This document shows positions 1 through 7,700 of a stretch of DNA of 7,804 nt, piece by piece. The notes under the pieces are model-generated. The model worked only from the letters and a program-made list of their open reading frames with translations, did not search any database and was not told the origin of the DNA. The stretch's first letter is position 1; every line of letters starts with the position of its first letter. The DNA comes from Planctomycetia bacterium (GTDB taxonomy: Bacteria > Planctomycetota > UBA11346), in contig SYDV01000129.1 in assembly GCA_005801395.1 (NCBI GenBank), positions 1-7,804 of the forward strand. The letters run 5' to 3'. The translations under genes were made by a program, and so were the position numbers.

Positions 1-36
1 AAGAAGCACCAAAAAACGTCGGAGCATTTGTCTCAT
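1..36 (-). CDS. Probable sugar ABC transporter permease, N-terminal 12 codons only (runs off window)
   Basis: The minus-strand ATG at 36-34 opens a frame that stays open to the window edge and reads MRQMLRRFLVLL. A short basic leader followed by hydrophobic residues is how RbsC-type inner-membrane permeases usually begin. The ATG overlaps the stop of the preceding ATPase stub (ATGA at 36-33), the usual arrangement of translationally coupled ABC operons. A GGGGA stretch a few bases upstream could serve as ribosome-binding site. The order binding protein, ATPase, permease fits the family. Only 12 codons are visible, so the identity rests mainly on context; another membrane protein is possible. 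Confidence 0.45.
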   Translation of the reverse strand, partial: MRQMLRRFLVLL

Positions 37-167
37 GCTTCCCCAGGCGCCACGGTGAGATCAACACCGATCAGCGCCTTGGTAGCTCCGAACGTTTTGA
101 CCATACCTGAGACCGTTAAACGGGCTTGTGGTCCGCTGTGGACAGCTGATGCAACCGCATCGACCAT
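33..167 (-). pseudogene. Truncated sugar ABC transporter ATPase (RbsA/XylG-type), N-terminal stub of 44 codons
   Basis: The frame starts at ATG 167, three bases after the stop of the binding-protein gene, with GGAAAG about six bases upstream, and ends in TGA at 35-33. Residues 17-44 (LTVSGMVKTFGATKALIGVD, then LTVAPGEA) match the start of a ribose-type ABC ATPase, where the family has a strand, the aromatic A-loop region, KAL..V.L.V..GE, and then Walker A. Here the frame stops directly after GEA. None of the three frames downstream encodes a Walker A such as GENGAGKS; instead the next start codon appears at once. Functional members have two ATPase domains and roughly 500 residues, so this stub cannot hydrolyse ATP. 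The simplest reading is an in-place deletion joining codon 43 or so to the end of the gene, but an assembly collapse would look the same. Confidence 0.7.
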
Positions 168-170
168 GAT

Positions 171-1253
171 TTACTTTCCGAGATATTCGCTCAACGGCGG
201 ATACAGCAACGATTTGAATTCGGGCTGATCCATATTCTCGGGTGTTACGAGCTTGGGGGTCATGGCGTTGATCTTCTCAACTGGTTTACCTTGAATGGCG
301 TTGACCATCGCTTTGACCGCGAGGTAACCCATGTCGAGTGGATCTTGCAAAACGAGGCCGTGAATATCTCCAGCTTTAACCCAATCGACTAAGCGTTGAG
401 TGCTATCAAAACCAACGACCTTTACTTTTTTATTTATACCTTGTTCGGTTAATGCTTGGGTCATGGCGGTGGTCACTGGCTCACAAGGACAGAAGACGCC
501 GTTGACGTCATCTTTATAGCGACTGATTAAATTCTGACTGGCAGCTAATGCGGTTTCTTGCGTAGCGCCTGCGTGCACGTCGCTGCTGATGACTTGGATG
601 CCAGGGAATTCTTTGATCGCTTCCATGAAACCGGCTTCGCGTTCTTCGGTGCTGGCGGAACCTTCCATGTAGCGCAGTAAAATGACTTTACCTTTGCCAT
701 TCAACAGGGTTCCTAAATGTTTTCCGCCAACCATACCGCCGGCTTTATTATTGGTGGCAATATAGCTGGCGGTTTTATTTGATTCGAGGGCCGAGTCGGC
801 AACCACCACGGGAATGCCGGTATTAATAGCCAATTCCACTGGGGCGACTAACGCGGTGCGATCAAGTGGCATTAAGACGATGCCGTTGACGCCTTGGGCG
901 ATGAAATTCTGCACCGTGTCAATTTGCGATGCGCGGTCATCTTCCTTCAGTGGTCCCTTCCAAATCGTTTTGACCGGCGTGCCAGCAGCATGTAATTCAC
1001 GTTCTGCTGTAATGACGCCAGCGTGACCGGTTTTCCAAAATTCGTGCGTGGTGCCTTTGGGAATAACGGCGATGACGATGGGTTTAGCGTCTCCGATTTT
1101 TACGCTGGTAGTCGTTTCTTGATTATCGTTACCACAACTGGTGAGCAAACTGCCGAGTGCGATGCTTAGTGTCAGTAAACCAAACCAGCGGCGCGTGCCG
1201 GAGGTTTGCGCTGATGAACGTTGCTGTACTAATAACGACATATTTAATGACAT
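171..1253 (-). CDS. Sugar ABC transporter substrate-binding lipoprotein (ribose-type, periplasmic-binding LacI-like fold)
   Basis: A 360-residue protein that should capture a sugar outside the inner membrane and deliver it to an RbsAC-like transporter. Residues 21-40 form a lipoprotein signal: Arg-Arg, a hydrophobic stretch, then lipobox LTSC with Cys40 as the lipidated residue; Gly41 follows. The mature part has the two-lobe pattern of the Peripla_BP_4 family: the first strand KPIVIAVIPKGTTHEFWKTG (57-76), GIVLMPLDRTALVAPVELA then GIPVVVADS (124-154), STEEREAGFMEAI (201-213), and VVGFDSTQRLVDWVKAGDIHG (279-299) leading to a hinge segment near VLQDPLDMGYLAVKA. Length is slightly above the usual 310-330 because of the lipoprotein leader and linker. 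The start at 1253 is supported by TAGGAG six bases upstream; Met5 is an alternative without a comparable site. The ATPase stub follows after three bases. The exact sugar cannot be told from sequence. Confidence 0.9.
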   Translation of the reverse strand: MSLNMSLLVQQRSSAQTSGTRRWFGLLTLSIALGSLLTSCGNDNQETTTSVKIGDAKPIVIAVIPKGTTHEFWKTGHAGVITAERELHAAGTPVKTIWKGPLKEDDRASQIDTVQNFIAQGVNGIVLMPLDRTALVAPVELAINTGIPVVVADSALESNKTASYIATNNKAGGMVGGKHLGTLLNGKGKVILLRYMEGSASTEEREAGFMEAIKEFPGIQVISSDVHAGATQETALAASQNLISRYKDDVNGVFCPCEPVTTAMTQALTEQGINKKVKVVGFDSTQRLVDWVKAGDIHGLVLQDPLDMGYLAVKAMVNAIQGKPVEKINAMTPKLVTPENMDQPEFKSLLYPPLSEYLGK

Positions 1254-1259
1254 AGTGAA

Positions 1260-1265
1260 CTCCTA
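1260..1265 (-). promoter_or_regulatory. Ribosome-binding site of the substrate-binding protein gene
   Basis: On the minus strand this reads TAGGAG, six bases before the ATG at 1253-1251. It is the clearest Shine-Dalgarno match in the window and decides the start of the binding-protein gene in favour of the first of two nearby ATGs. I find no convincing -35/-10 pair between it and the end of the protease gene. Confidence 0.7.
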
Positions 1266-1397
1266 CAAAGTTGGCGTGGTCGTAAATCTTGGGCTCAGCC
1301 GCGCAATGGTTGGTGGGTAAAAAAATACCTAGTGCGTGGTGCGGCAGAGGTCATGAGAGACATCCGTATGTATGCGATTCAGAGATGGGCAAAACCG

Positions 1398-1420
1398 AAA
1401 AGGATATGCGTTCGATATCC
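1398..1420 (-). terminator. Weak terminator-like hairpin after the M16 protease gene
   Basis: Directly after the protease stop (TAG at 1423-1421) the minus strand reads GGATAT, a seven-base loop, then ATATCC and TTTT. The six-base-pair stem is perfect and could extend by a G-U and an A-U pair into the stop codon, and a second T run follows after CGG. The stem has only two G-C pairs, so termination may be partial. It would separate the protease transcript from the ABC operon downstream on the same strand. Confidence 0.35.
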
Positions 1421-4309
1421 CTAAATTGCTTCCATGGCCCAGCCAAGTCCACTCGCAGAAAATTGTTCAGTCCCGGTGACCACGGCTGGTGTGCCACCAT
1501 CTGGCGGCAACCAAGCGTTCGCGATTCGGCGGATGTCGGTGATGGTGGTCGCTAAAATGCGACTGCGGAAAGCGTTGAGCCGTTTTGGGGTCGCACCTTT
1601 CAGATCACCGGTAAAGCGTGAACGCGCTTCGCCGGCGGGACTGCCTGGGGAATCTAAACCAGCGATGACACCAAGGATAGCTTCTTTGAGGATGCGTTCA
1701 TCGTTGGGACAGTCACTTAGCCAGCGTAAGCTCTCGCGCATGTCATCATAGGTGCCAGCTAAGCGTGGATCGCGGTAGCTAGTGAGTGCGAAGGTGCCGG
1801 TTCCTGGGGCAAAGCTGGCGCCAGATCCATAGGCTCCGCCGCGTTCGCGAATACGTGGATGCAAAATGTTATTCACCAATAAACGGCCGGCAATGGCTAG
1901 GGCTGGCGCATCGGCGTGTCCGAGTGGACCGACCGGAAATGCTAGCGCACAATAATTAACTGCTGTGGCTGTTGTGTACGCCGTTATGGGTTCGTTGCGC
2001 GCGATTGGAGTGCGGAATGCTCCACGTTGAGACGAATCTATTTTTAATGCGCTCCAAGCTTGGCGCAGATGCGTTAATATTTCTGGTTTTTGCGCAGCGT
2101 CACCAATGAGGGCATATTCGCGCGGTTGGCCGGCTAATTTACGACATAAGTTTCTTAGCTGATCGCTTAATTTGCCGAGCGCCGCATCGGCCGTGGGATT
2201 ATCTGCGGCGATGGCATGGGCTAAGCGTTTGAGCCACGCGAGACGGCCAAGTCCACTGAGACGATGGCCGAGTGCTGCGGCACCACCCATGCCGCGAACA
2301 GCGGCGCGTGAAGCAAAAGCATTACCCGAACTTTGTATGCGATCTTGCATGCGCTGAACGCTTTGTTCGATTAGTTCGCGTAAACGCGGAGCTTCATCGA
2401 AGCGTTGTTGGTCTAAGGTTTCTGCTAGTAAACTCGTAAATTGTTGGTGGCGATCAGCTAATCCTTTCACTTCGACAAATAATAAAGCATGCAGTCGCGC
2501 TAAATCATTTAAGTCGGCGCCTAAATCAGTCCATGCATGCAGGCCGCCACAACGGGCGTTTAAATCTGCAGATCGTTCCGTGTAGGATTGTTTTGCCACA
2601 CCCATATGACCAATGGTCTGGGTTAGCAATGGCAACAAATCTAATTCGGCGTCGTCGAGTTCAGGCAGCGGAATGGCAGCCAAGTGATGCAAGATGCCAT
2701 TGGTTCCGGGGACAAAAATGGTGACATCTTTGTCTATTTTACCGCTGACAAAATGCCGTTCCGCCGGCACGTCGCTCAACACTAAATCGGGCAATACCGA
2801 AGGGTCATCGACCGAGGCTTGGCGAGTGGCTAAATCGGCAGCGAGTTTTACTAAATTTGCATGGCCTTTTTCATCTAAAGCGGCGAGCGTCGTGGTGACC
2901 TGATCTTTTTCTATCGTTAATTGGCGTTGATGAAAAGTGAGGTCCGGTTGGGCAAACACGGTGCAACGATGCGGATGAAGGATAAAACGATTACTCAGCT
3001 CGCGCGCAATAAAATCGGAAGCTTGCGCCCGTTGCTTTAAACGCGTGATGGCATTTGCCTGATCCAGAAAAGGTAGTGGATCTACTCCATAATTCCACGG
3101 AGATAATAAGCGGAAGCAGAGTTCCAAACCGTAGGGATAATGATCGCCGTGGATTTCACGGCGGGCTAATTCTAATTGATGTAAAGCCGCATTCATTTCA
3201 CTCGCGGGAATACCCGTGTGGATGACTTGTTGAATCGTCGACAAAACTAGCGGTTCCAGTTTGTCGTAATCAGACGGATCAATGCCTGAGAGTTCTGCCG
3301 TGAACATGCCCGAACGATACCCACCGCTAAAACCACTGCTGCCGATAGCGCGGCCCAAACCGCTGTTTTCTAGCGCGAGACGTAATGGCGCGCCAGCGTG
3401 CCCCAGCAACAGACGCTCTAGTAATTCGGCAGTGAGAGCTTCATCCAAATCGGCAACATCACCCCACACCCACGTGACCGCCGCGGCGCTGACGTCCATA
3501 ACATCTTGGCCTTCGCTGAAAGGGACAGGCACGGTGATGGATTGTGGTTTGCTGAGTGGTGGTTGAATTGTGGGTGGAGCTAACGCAACACCGGGATCGC
3601 CCGCGAGATATGGTGCCATGCGTTGTTGCAATTTGTCCGGCGCGCCATTTCCATAGGTAATAAAACAGGCGTTGGCAGGACGGTAACACCGTTTGTGGAA
3701 ATTAATTAAATCCGCATGAGTGAGCTGTGGAAGATCAGACGGTTCACCGCCGTAATTATGTCGATAACAAGTGTCGGGTAGCAACAAACGTGCAGTCGCT
3801 GCGCTCATTTGCTCGCCGGTGCCATCCATCGCACCTTTCATTTCGTTATACACGATACCTTTACGTTCGCCGCTGGTGCCGGCTGGCTCTAGGCGGTGAC
3901 CTTCTTGGGCAAAATCGAGAGGATGAATGGTAGGCGCAAACACGGCATCCAAATACACGTCGGTCAAATTATCAAAATCTTTGGTCACCTGACTGGCGAA
4001 GGGATAGCACGTCATGTCAGGAAACGTCATTGCGTTCATGAACGTTTGCAGGGAACGACGTAACATTTGGAAAAATGGGTCGCGCACTGGATAGCGTTTG
4101 CTGCCGCACAGCGTGGTGTGCTCCAAAATATGAGGCAGCCCGGTCGAATCTTCCGGAATCGTACGGAATGCGACAACGAAGGCGCGATGTTCATCTTCAC
4201 AGGCTAGGTGATAGTGCACCGCTCCGCAGGGATGGTGAAACGTTTGCAACGTCGCGCCCAAAGCAGGAATCGGTTGTTCGGTGGCTAAACGAAAGGCTGT
4301 AGCTGTCAT
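1421..4309 (-). CDS. M16C zinc metallopeptidase, presequence protease (PreP/Cym1/falcilysin) type
   Basis: A 962-residue peptidase predicted to degrade short unfolded peptides inside a closed two-half chamber. The inverted zinc motif is complete: HILEH at residues 60-64 (His60, Glu63, His64) followed by CGSKRYPVRDPFF, with the third ligand Glu156 in GIVYNEMKGAM. The surrounding segments SLQTFMNAMTFPDMTCYPFA and YLDAVFAP are characteristic of the PreP branch rather than of short mitochondrial-processing-type M16 proteins. A region at about 455-700 corresponds to the M16C-associated domain. The C-terminal half carries RERGGAYG (821-828), where Arg821 and Tyr827 match the substrate-anchoring Arg and Tyr of PreP. 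Length is normal for the family and nothing is broken. There is no signal peptide or membrane segment, so it is probably cytoplasmic. The ATG at 4309 is chosen because family similarity begins just after it; a TTG at 4363 would add 18 unrelated residues. Neither start has a good Shine-Dalgarno sequence. Confidence 0.93.
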   Translation of the reverse strand: MTATAFRLATEQPIPALGATLQTFHHPCGAVHYHLACEDEHRAFVVAFRTIPEDSTGLPHILEHTTLCGSKRYPVRDPFFQMLRRSLQTFMNAMTFPDMTCYPFASQVTKDFDNLTDVYLDAVFAPTIHPLDFAQEGHRLEPAGTSGERKGIVYNEMKGAMDGTGEQMSAATARLLLPDTCYRHNYGGEPSDLPQLTHADLINFHKRCYRPANACFITYGNGAPDKLQQRMAPYLAGDPGVALAPPTIQPPLSKPQSITVPVPFSEGQDVMDVSAAAVTWVWGDVADLDEALTAELLERLLLGHAGAPLRLALENSGLGRAIGSSGFSGGYRSGMFTAELSGIDPSDYDKLEPLVLSTIQQVIHTGIPASEMNAALHQLELARREIHGDHYPYGLELCFRLLSPWNYGVDPLPFLDQANAITRLKQRAQASDFIARELSNRFILHPHRCTVFAQPDLTFHQRQLTIEKDQVTTTLAALDEKGHANLVKLAADLATRQASVDDPSVLPDLVLSDVPAERHFVSGKIDKDVTIFVPGTNGILHHLAAIPLPELDDAELDLLPLLTQTIGHMGVAKQSYTERSADLNARCGGLHAWTDLGADLNDLARLHALLFVEVKGLADRHQQFTSLLAETLDQQRFDEAPRLRELIEQSVQRMQDRIQSSGNAFASRAAVRGMGGAAALGHRLSGLGRLAWLKRLAHAIAADNPTADAALGKLSDQLRNLCRKLAGQPREYALIGDAAQKPEILTHLRQAWSALKIDSSQRGAFRTPIARNEPITAYTTATAVNYCALAFPVGPLGHADAPALAIAGRLLVNNILHPRIRERGGAYGSGASFAPGTGTFALTSYRDPRLAGTYDDMRESLRWLSDCPNDERILKEAILGVIAGLDSPGSPAGEARSRFTGDLKGATPKRLNAFRSRILATTITDIRRIANAWLPPDGGTPAVVTGTEQFSASGLGWAMEAI

Positions 4310-4366
4310 GGCGGCAGCATTAGCGGGAATGGGGAGAGGGAAAGACGGGAAACTTGCCTTCAACTG

Positions 4367-4410
4367 GTCCGATGTCCGATCGCCTTCGGCTTGTCCGATG
4401 TCCGATGTCT
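4367..4410. repeat. Left arm of inverted complex repeat (GTCCGAT heptamers plus 12-mer)
   Basis: On the plus strand this is GTCCGAT twice (4367-4380), the 12-mer CGCCTTCGGCTT (4381-4392), then GTCCGAT twice (4393-4406) and a partial GTCT. Read on the minus strand it is ATCGGAC heptamers around AAGCCGAAGGCG, the same units as the right arm. A 25-bp core at 4374-4398 is an exact reverse complement of 4523-4547 and 4549-4573. The arm ends three bases before the alternative TTG start of the protease gene, so any protease promoter must lie in or beyond this repeat. Confidence 0.9.
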
Positions 4411-4432
4411 CTACGAATTTAGAATAAATGAT

Positions 4433-4516
4433 TCAAGGATGGCCCCAGCCTTTTTGCGGCCGCTCGTATTGCGTCCACGTTTTGAACAATCCTAGATCAC
4501 GCAGGACCTCGGACAT
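4433..4516 (-). other. Short protein-like reading frame (27 codons) in the spacer between the repeat arms; possible gene remnant
   Basis: On the minus strand an ATG at 4516, inside the right repeat arm, opens a frame that leaves the repeat near 4504 and ends at TGA 4435-4433. It encodes MSEVLRDLGLFKTWT (1-15) followed by QYERPQKGWGHP (16-27). The part outside the repeat has two Trp, a KTWTQYER stretch and a basic, aromatic C-terminus that looks like the tail of a real protein. A second frame over the same bases is also open and protein-like, so coding is not proven. It could be a remnant of a gene interrupted by the repeat, a conserved core of a repeated element, or chance. I do not recognise a family. 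Confidence 0.25.
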
Positions 4517-4598
4517 CGGACCTCGGACAAGCCGAAGGCGATCGGACTTCGGACAAGCCGAAGGCGATCGGACCTCGGACATCGGACCTCGGACAAGC
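4504..4598. repeat. Right arm of inverted complex repeat (NTCGGAC heptamers plus two 12-mers)
   Basis: The block parses completely: GGAC, heptamers CTCGGAC-ATCGGAC-CTCGGAC (4508-4528), 12-mer AAGCCGAAGGCG (4529-4540), ATCGGAC-TTCGGAC (4541-4554), the same 12-mer (4555-4566), four heptamers ATCGGAC-CTCGGAC-ATCGGAC-CTCGGAC (4567-4594), and AAGC, the start of a further 12-mer. That is nine full heptamers differing only at the first base and two perfect 12-mers. The internal tandem period is 26 bp (4523-4547 repeated at 4549-4573). It is inverted relative to 4367-4410. The 12-mer contains GCCGAAGGC, a short self-complementary stretch. The long low-complexity frames seen across it in several phases are products of the repeat, not genes. 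Confidence 0.92.
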
Positions 4599-4713
4599 TA
4601 CCCTGTCCCTGCGGCACGACACCCAGTGTAGCATCTACTGTGGCACTAGAATCATAAACATCGCAGAGGTTGGGTTGCGGCAAGCTCTTGAGTGGAGTAC
4701 GTTTCCATTCCAA
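4599..4713. promoter_or_regulatory. Leader upstream of the kinase gene; presumed promoter region, no strong motif
   Basis: This non-repeat stretch must carry at least part of the kinase promoter, because the gene is divergent from the protease. TAGAAT at 4647-4652 resembles a -10 element, but no reasonable -35 lies 16-18 bases upstream. An imperfect dyad at 4623-4643 (CCA, two mismatches, GTAG, CAT loop, CTAC, two mismatches, TGG) sits just before it and could be an operator or a weak hairpin. AGAGG at 4665-4669 lies five bases before a TTG at 4675, an alternative kinase start. All of this is suggestive only. Confidence 0.25.
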
Positions 4714-7700
4714 ATGTCTCAGGATCTTGACCCAAAGTTGGTGAATGGTCGCTATTCCTTGCTGCGCGAGCTGGGACGAGGATCAACTGGTCGTGTCTTT
4801 GCGGCTTGGGATCATTTGTTAGAGCGGGAAGTGGCGGTGAAAATTTTGGATCATTCGCTGGCCGATGATGCCGAAATTGTGTCGCGATTCGAACAAGAAA
4901 TCAAATATACGGCACGCTTAAACCATCCTGGTATTGTTGGCTTGTTTGAATCCGGGCACATGCCGGACAAGGCGCGTTGTTATTTTATGTCGTTGGCGCG
5001 CGGGCAATCGCTTGAGGCGTATATTGATAAGATGAAGAGCAATCCGGAGCATTGGCGACAATTTGCTTTAATTGAACGCCTGACGTTGTTCTTAAAATTG
5101 TTGGAGGTCATTTCGTATTCACATGCTCAGGATATTGTGCACCGCGATTTAAAGCCGGCGAATATTATGGTCGGATCTTACGGTGAAGTCTGGGTATTAG
5201 ACTGGGGCCTCGCCCGTAGTTTGCGCGAAGACACCGTCATGGCACCCACGGCGATGGAATCGGCTTACGATGAAATTTTCCCTGATAATAATCGTCCTGA
5301 AGCGGCGACGGTTATTATGAATCCAGATGGCACGGCGAATAAACTGCCATCGACCGATGAATCCTCAAAAACCCATCAAAAAGGTATCTCCACAACGATT
5401 CTCCAGCGTAAACAACGAGAAGCGCGGGATATATCCTCTAGCGTACGTTCGGCAGTTAATCGTCGAGGAACGAATGAAACCTATCCCACAATGGGAGCGA
5501 AATCGTCGGGTAGTCAACGCTTAGTACGTAGCACACAATTTGGCCAAGTTTTAGGCTCGCCAGCCTACATGTCTCCGGAACAAGCGCGTGGCGAATCGCA
5601 AGCCGCCGATAAACGCACTGATATTTATTCATTGGGTGTTATTTTATTTGAACTATTGACGTTGCATACGCCGATTGAAATGGGGGCTGACGAAAACGTC
5701 CTGCATTTTATTAAACGCGTGCAGCTTGGTGAGCGCGGAAAGTTATCAGAGTATTGGCCAGACGCACCCCAAGCATTACATGTCATTATTGAATGGGCAT
5801 TGGCCTTAGATGCGCAAGATCGTTATCCAGATTGCGAGATTTTTGCTGGTGAGCTGCGTACGTTGTTATCGCAATTATCGGCATCGTTTAGTGAGATAGA
5901 ACGTCAACGATTAGCGAAAGAACGCGAAGGCGCGTGGTTGCCCGCAGGTAGCTGGGATTTTGCTGCGACGACGGATTTAGGACCATTTAGCAGCAATTCG
6001 ACGGCTATTTTAGGTGATGTAGTCGGGCAAGTTATGCATCCAGAAATGGGTGGTTTATTGGTTGGCGGTAACGGCTTACAAATTTATCCGTTTCATGCGC
6101 CACCAGCCGAAGATATTCGCATTAAAATGAGCGTCGAAGTGGTGCGCGGCTCAGAATTTTGGTTATTCCTGCGTGGCATGCCTCCAGGACAAGCGTATCA
6201 ATTCCGTATTGGTTCGTACGACGGTAAATGGATGGCCATTGCGCGTGGACAAGGTTCAGATTCGGAAGTGGTATGGCCCGAATGGTTAACCATGCGCCCA
6301 TTACGCGCTCATGATACGACTTCGCGGCAGCATATGCATGATCGTATTCGTGATATTACCATCGAAGTAGTGGGCTCTAAATTATCTCTTGCGTTGGGTA
6401 CCGAAGAACCGTTGGTTTTCCAAGATGTTTTGGTGCCTTCCGGTACTTCGTCTTCACAAGTCGCCTTGGCGACGTGGAAAACGCAATTGGTAGTGCGCAA
6501 AGTTTCTATCGAGCGTCGACGCAGTCCGTTAATGGTTCCTAGTCACGCCGTGGCGAATGAATTATTACGTCAGGGTTTACATACGTTGGCAATTGATGCT
6601 TATCGCCGATTCATGAATGAGCATCCAGAGACGGAAGAAGCAGCCGAAGCGCACTTCATGTTATGCTTAGCTTATCAACGTGCTGGTTTGAATTCAGCCG
6701 CTGAATCAGAAATGCGCCAATTTTTATCGCAACAGTTAGATCATTCATTAGCACAAGATGCGATCTTTGAATTAGCTCGTTTACGCGCATTGTCGGGACA
6801 AGATGGATTAGAGCGCGCCGTGCGCGAAATTTTATCATACCAAGAATCTGGTGATTATGTCCGTAGTCGTTTTTGTTTGTGGTTATTGCCGCAATTAGAA
6901 GATGCCGCCCGTTATGATGGGTTGTCGCCCAACCTAGAACGTGCACTCGAATTAATTAAGCAACTGATTCGTGGGTCGCCTGACGAGCAAGTAATTTTAA
7001 GCTCTTATGCGCAAACGATTTCATTGCGCTTGTGTATGTACTTAAGTTATCTCTATGACCGAGGCGACAATGGGCATATCGCTGCGTTCCGCGCTGGGTT
7101 GCAGCGTTGTCGTGCATTGGGTTATAAATTATCGTTGCGCGATCCGCGCACGCATGGTGATGATTTGTCATTAGCTCGTCATTTAATGGCCATTAATGAT
7201 CCAGCCGAAACAGTTCTCTATTTGGGTCGAGCCGATGATAATCCTTTCTTATTATACGATTATGTCCGCGACTTTTTCTCCCTAATGGCGCTCGGTTGCG
7301 AAGAGGTTTTATTACAGGCGTTAAATGGCGAAGATGTTACGCCGGTCGAGCGGTTATTGCGGGCTGGATTATGGATGCGTAATAATCAAATGGATTTGGC
7401 GCGTGCGGATTTAGAATGGTGCTTCAAATTAACTGATTTAGTTGAGGTCGAACGAACCTCGTTGGTAACATTGTATGCGGCACGCATGGGCTGTTACGGC
7501 CTTGGTTATTTGCCGTGGGACTTAATGATTGATGGACTTAATAAAGTCCAAGAAGGCATTGAAGCCTTACCACTCACGATGTTGGCGGGTTGGATTGCCG
7601 AAACCCAAGGTCACGAAAATGATGCGGCTGAAATTTATCGTTTATTATTAGTCGACGGCACGGGATTTGTCATGGTTGCTCGGCAGGGACTAGCGCGCAT

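Noticed and set aside
28..228. Plus-strand 66-codon frame at the left edge
   Set aside because: It is antisense to the ABC operon, whose minus-strand frames show clear family motifs and coupled spacing.
1316..1329. Dyad GGTA-AAAAAA-TACC upstream of the binding-protein gene as an operator
   Set aside because: Arms of only four bases around a homopolymer are expected by chance, and it does not resemble the usual central-CG operator of LacI-type sugar regulators.
3459..3689. Minus-strand 76-codon frame inside the protease gene
   Set aside because: Out-of-phase shadow of the M16C gene with His/Arg/Thr-rich composition and no motif.
4456..4463. Eight-base palindrome GCGGCCGC in the repeat spacer
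   Set aside because: A single short GC palindrome, not extended by flanking complementarity; not meaningful by itself.
4428..4631. Plus-strand 67-codon frame across the spacer and right repeat arm
   Set aside because: Most of it is translated heptamer repeat (recurrent RTSDIGPRTS-like residues); the same low-complexity pattern appears in other phases and no ribosome site precedes it.
4492..4713. Minus-strand 73-codon frame over the kinase leader and right repeat arm
   Set aside because: It overlaps the kinase leader region, its C-terminal half is repeat translation (SEVRCPRS repeated), and it has no recognisable domain.
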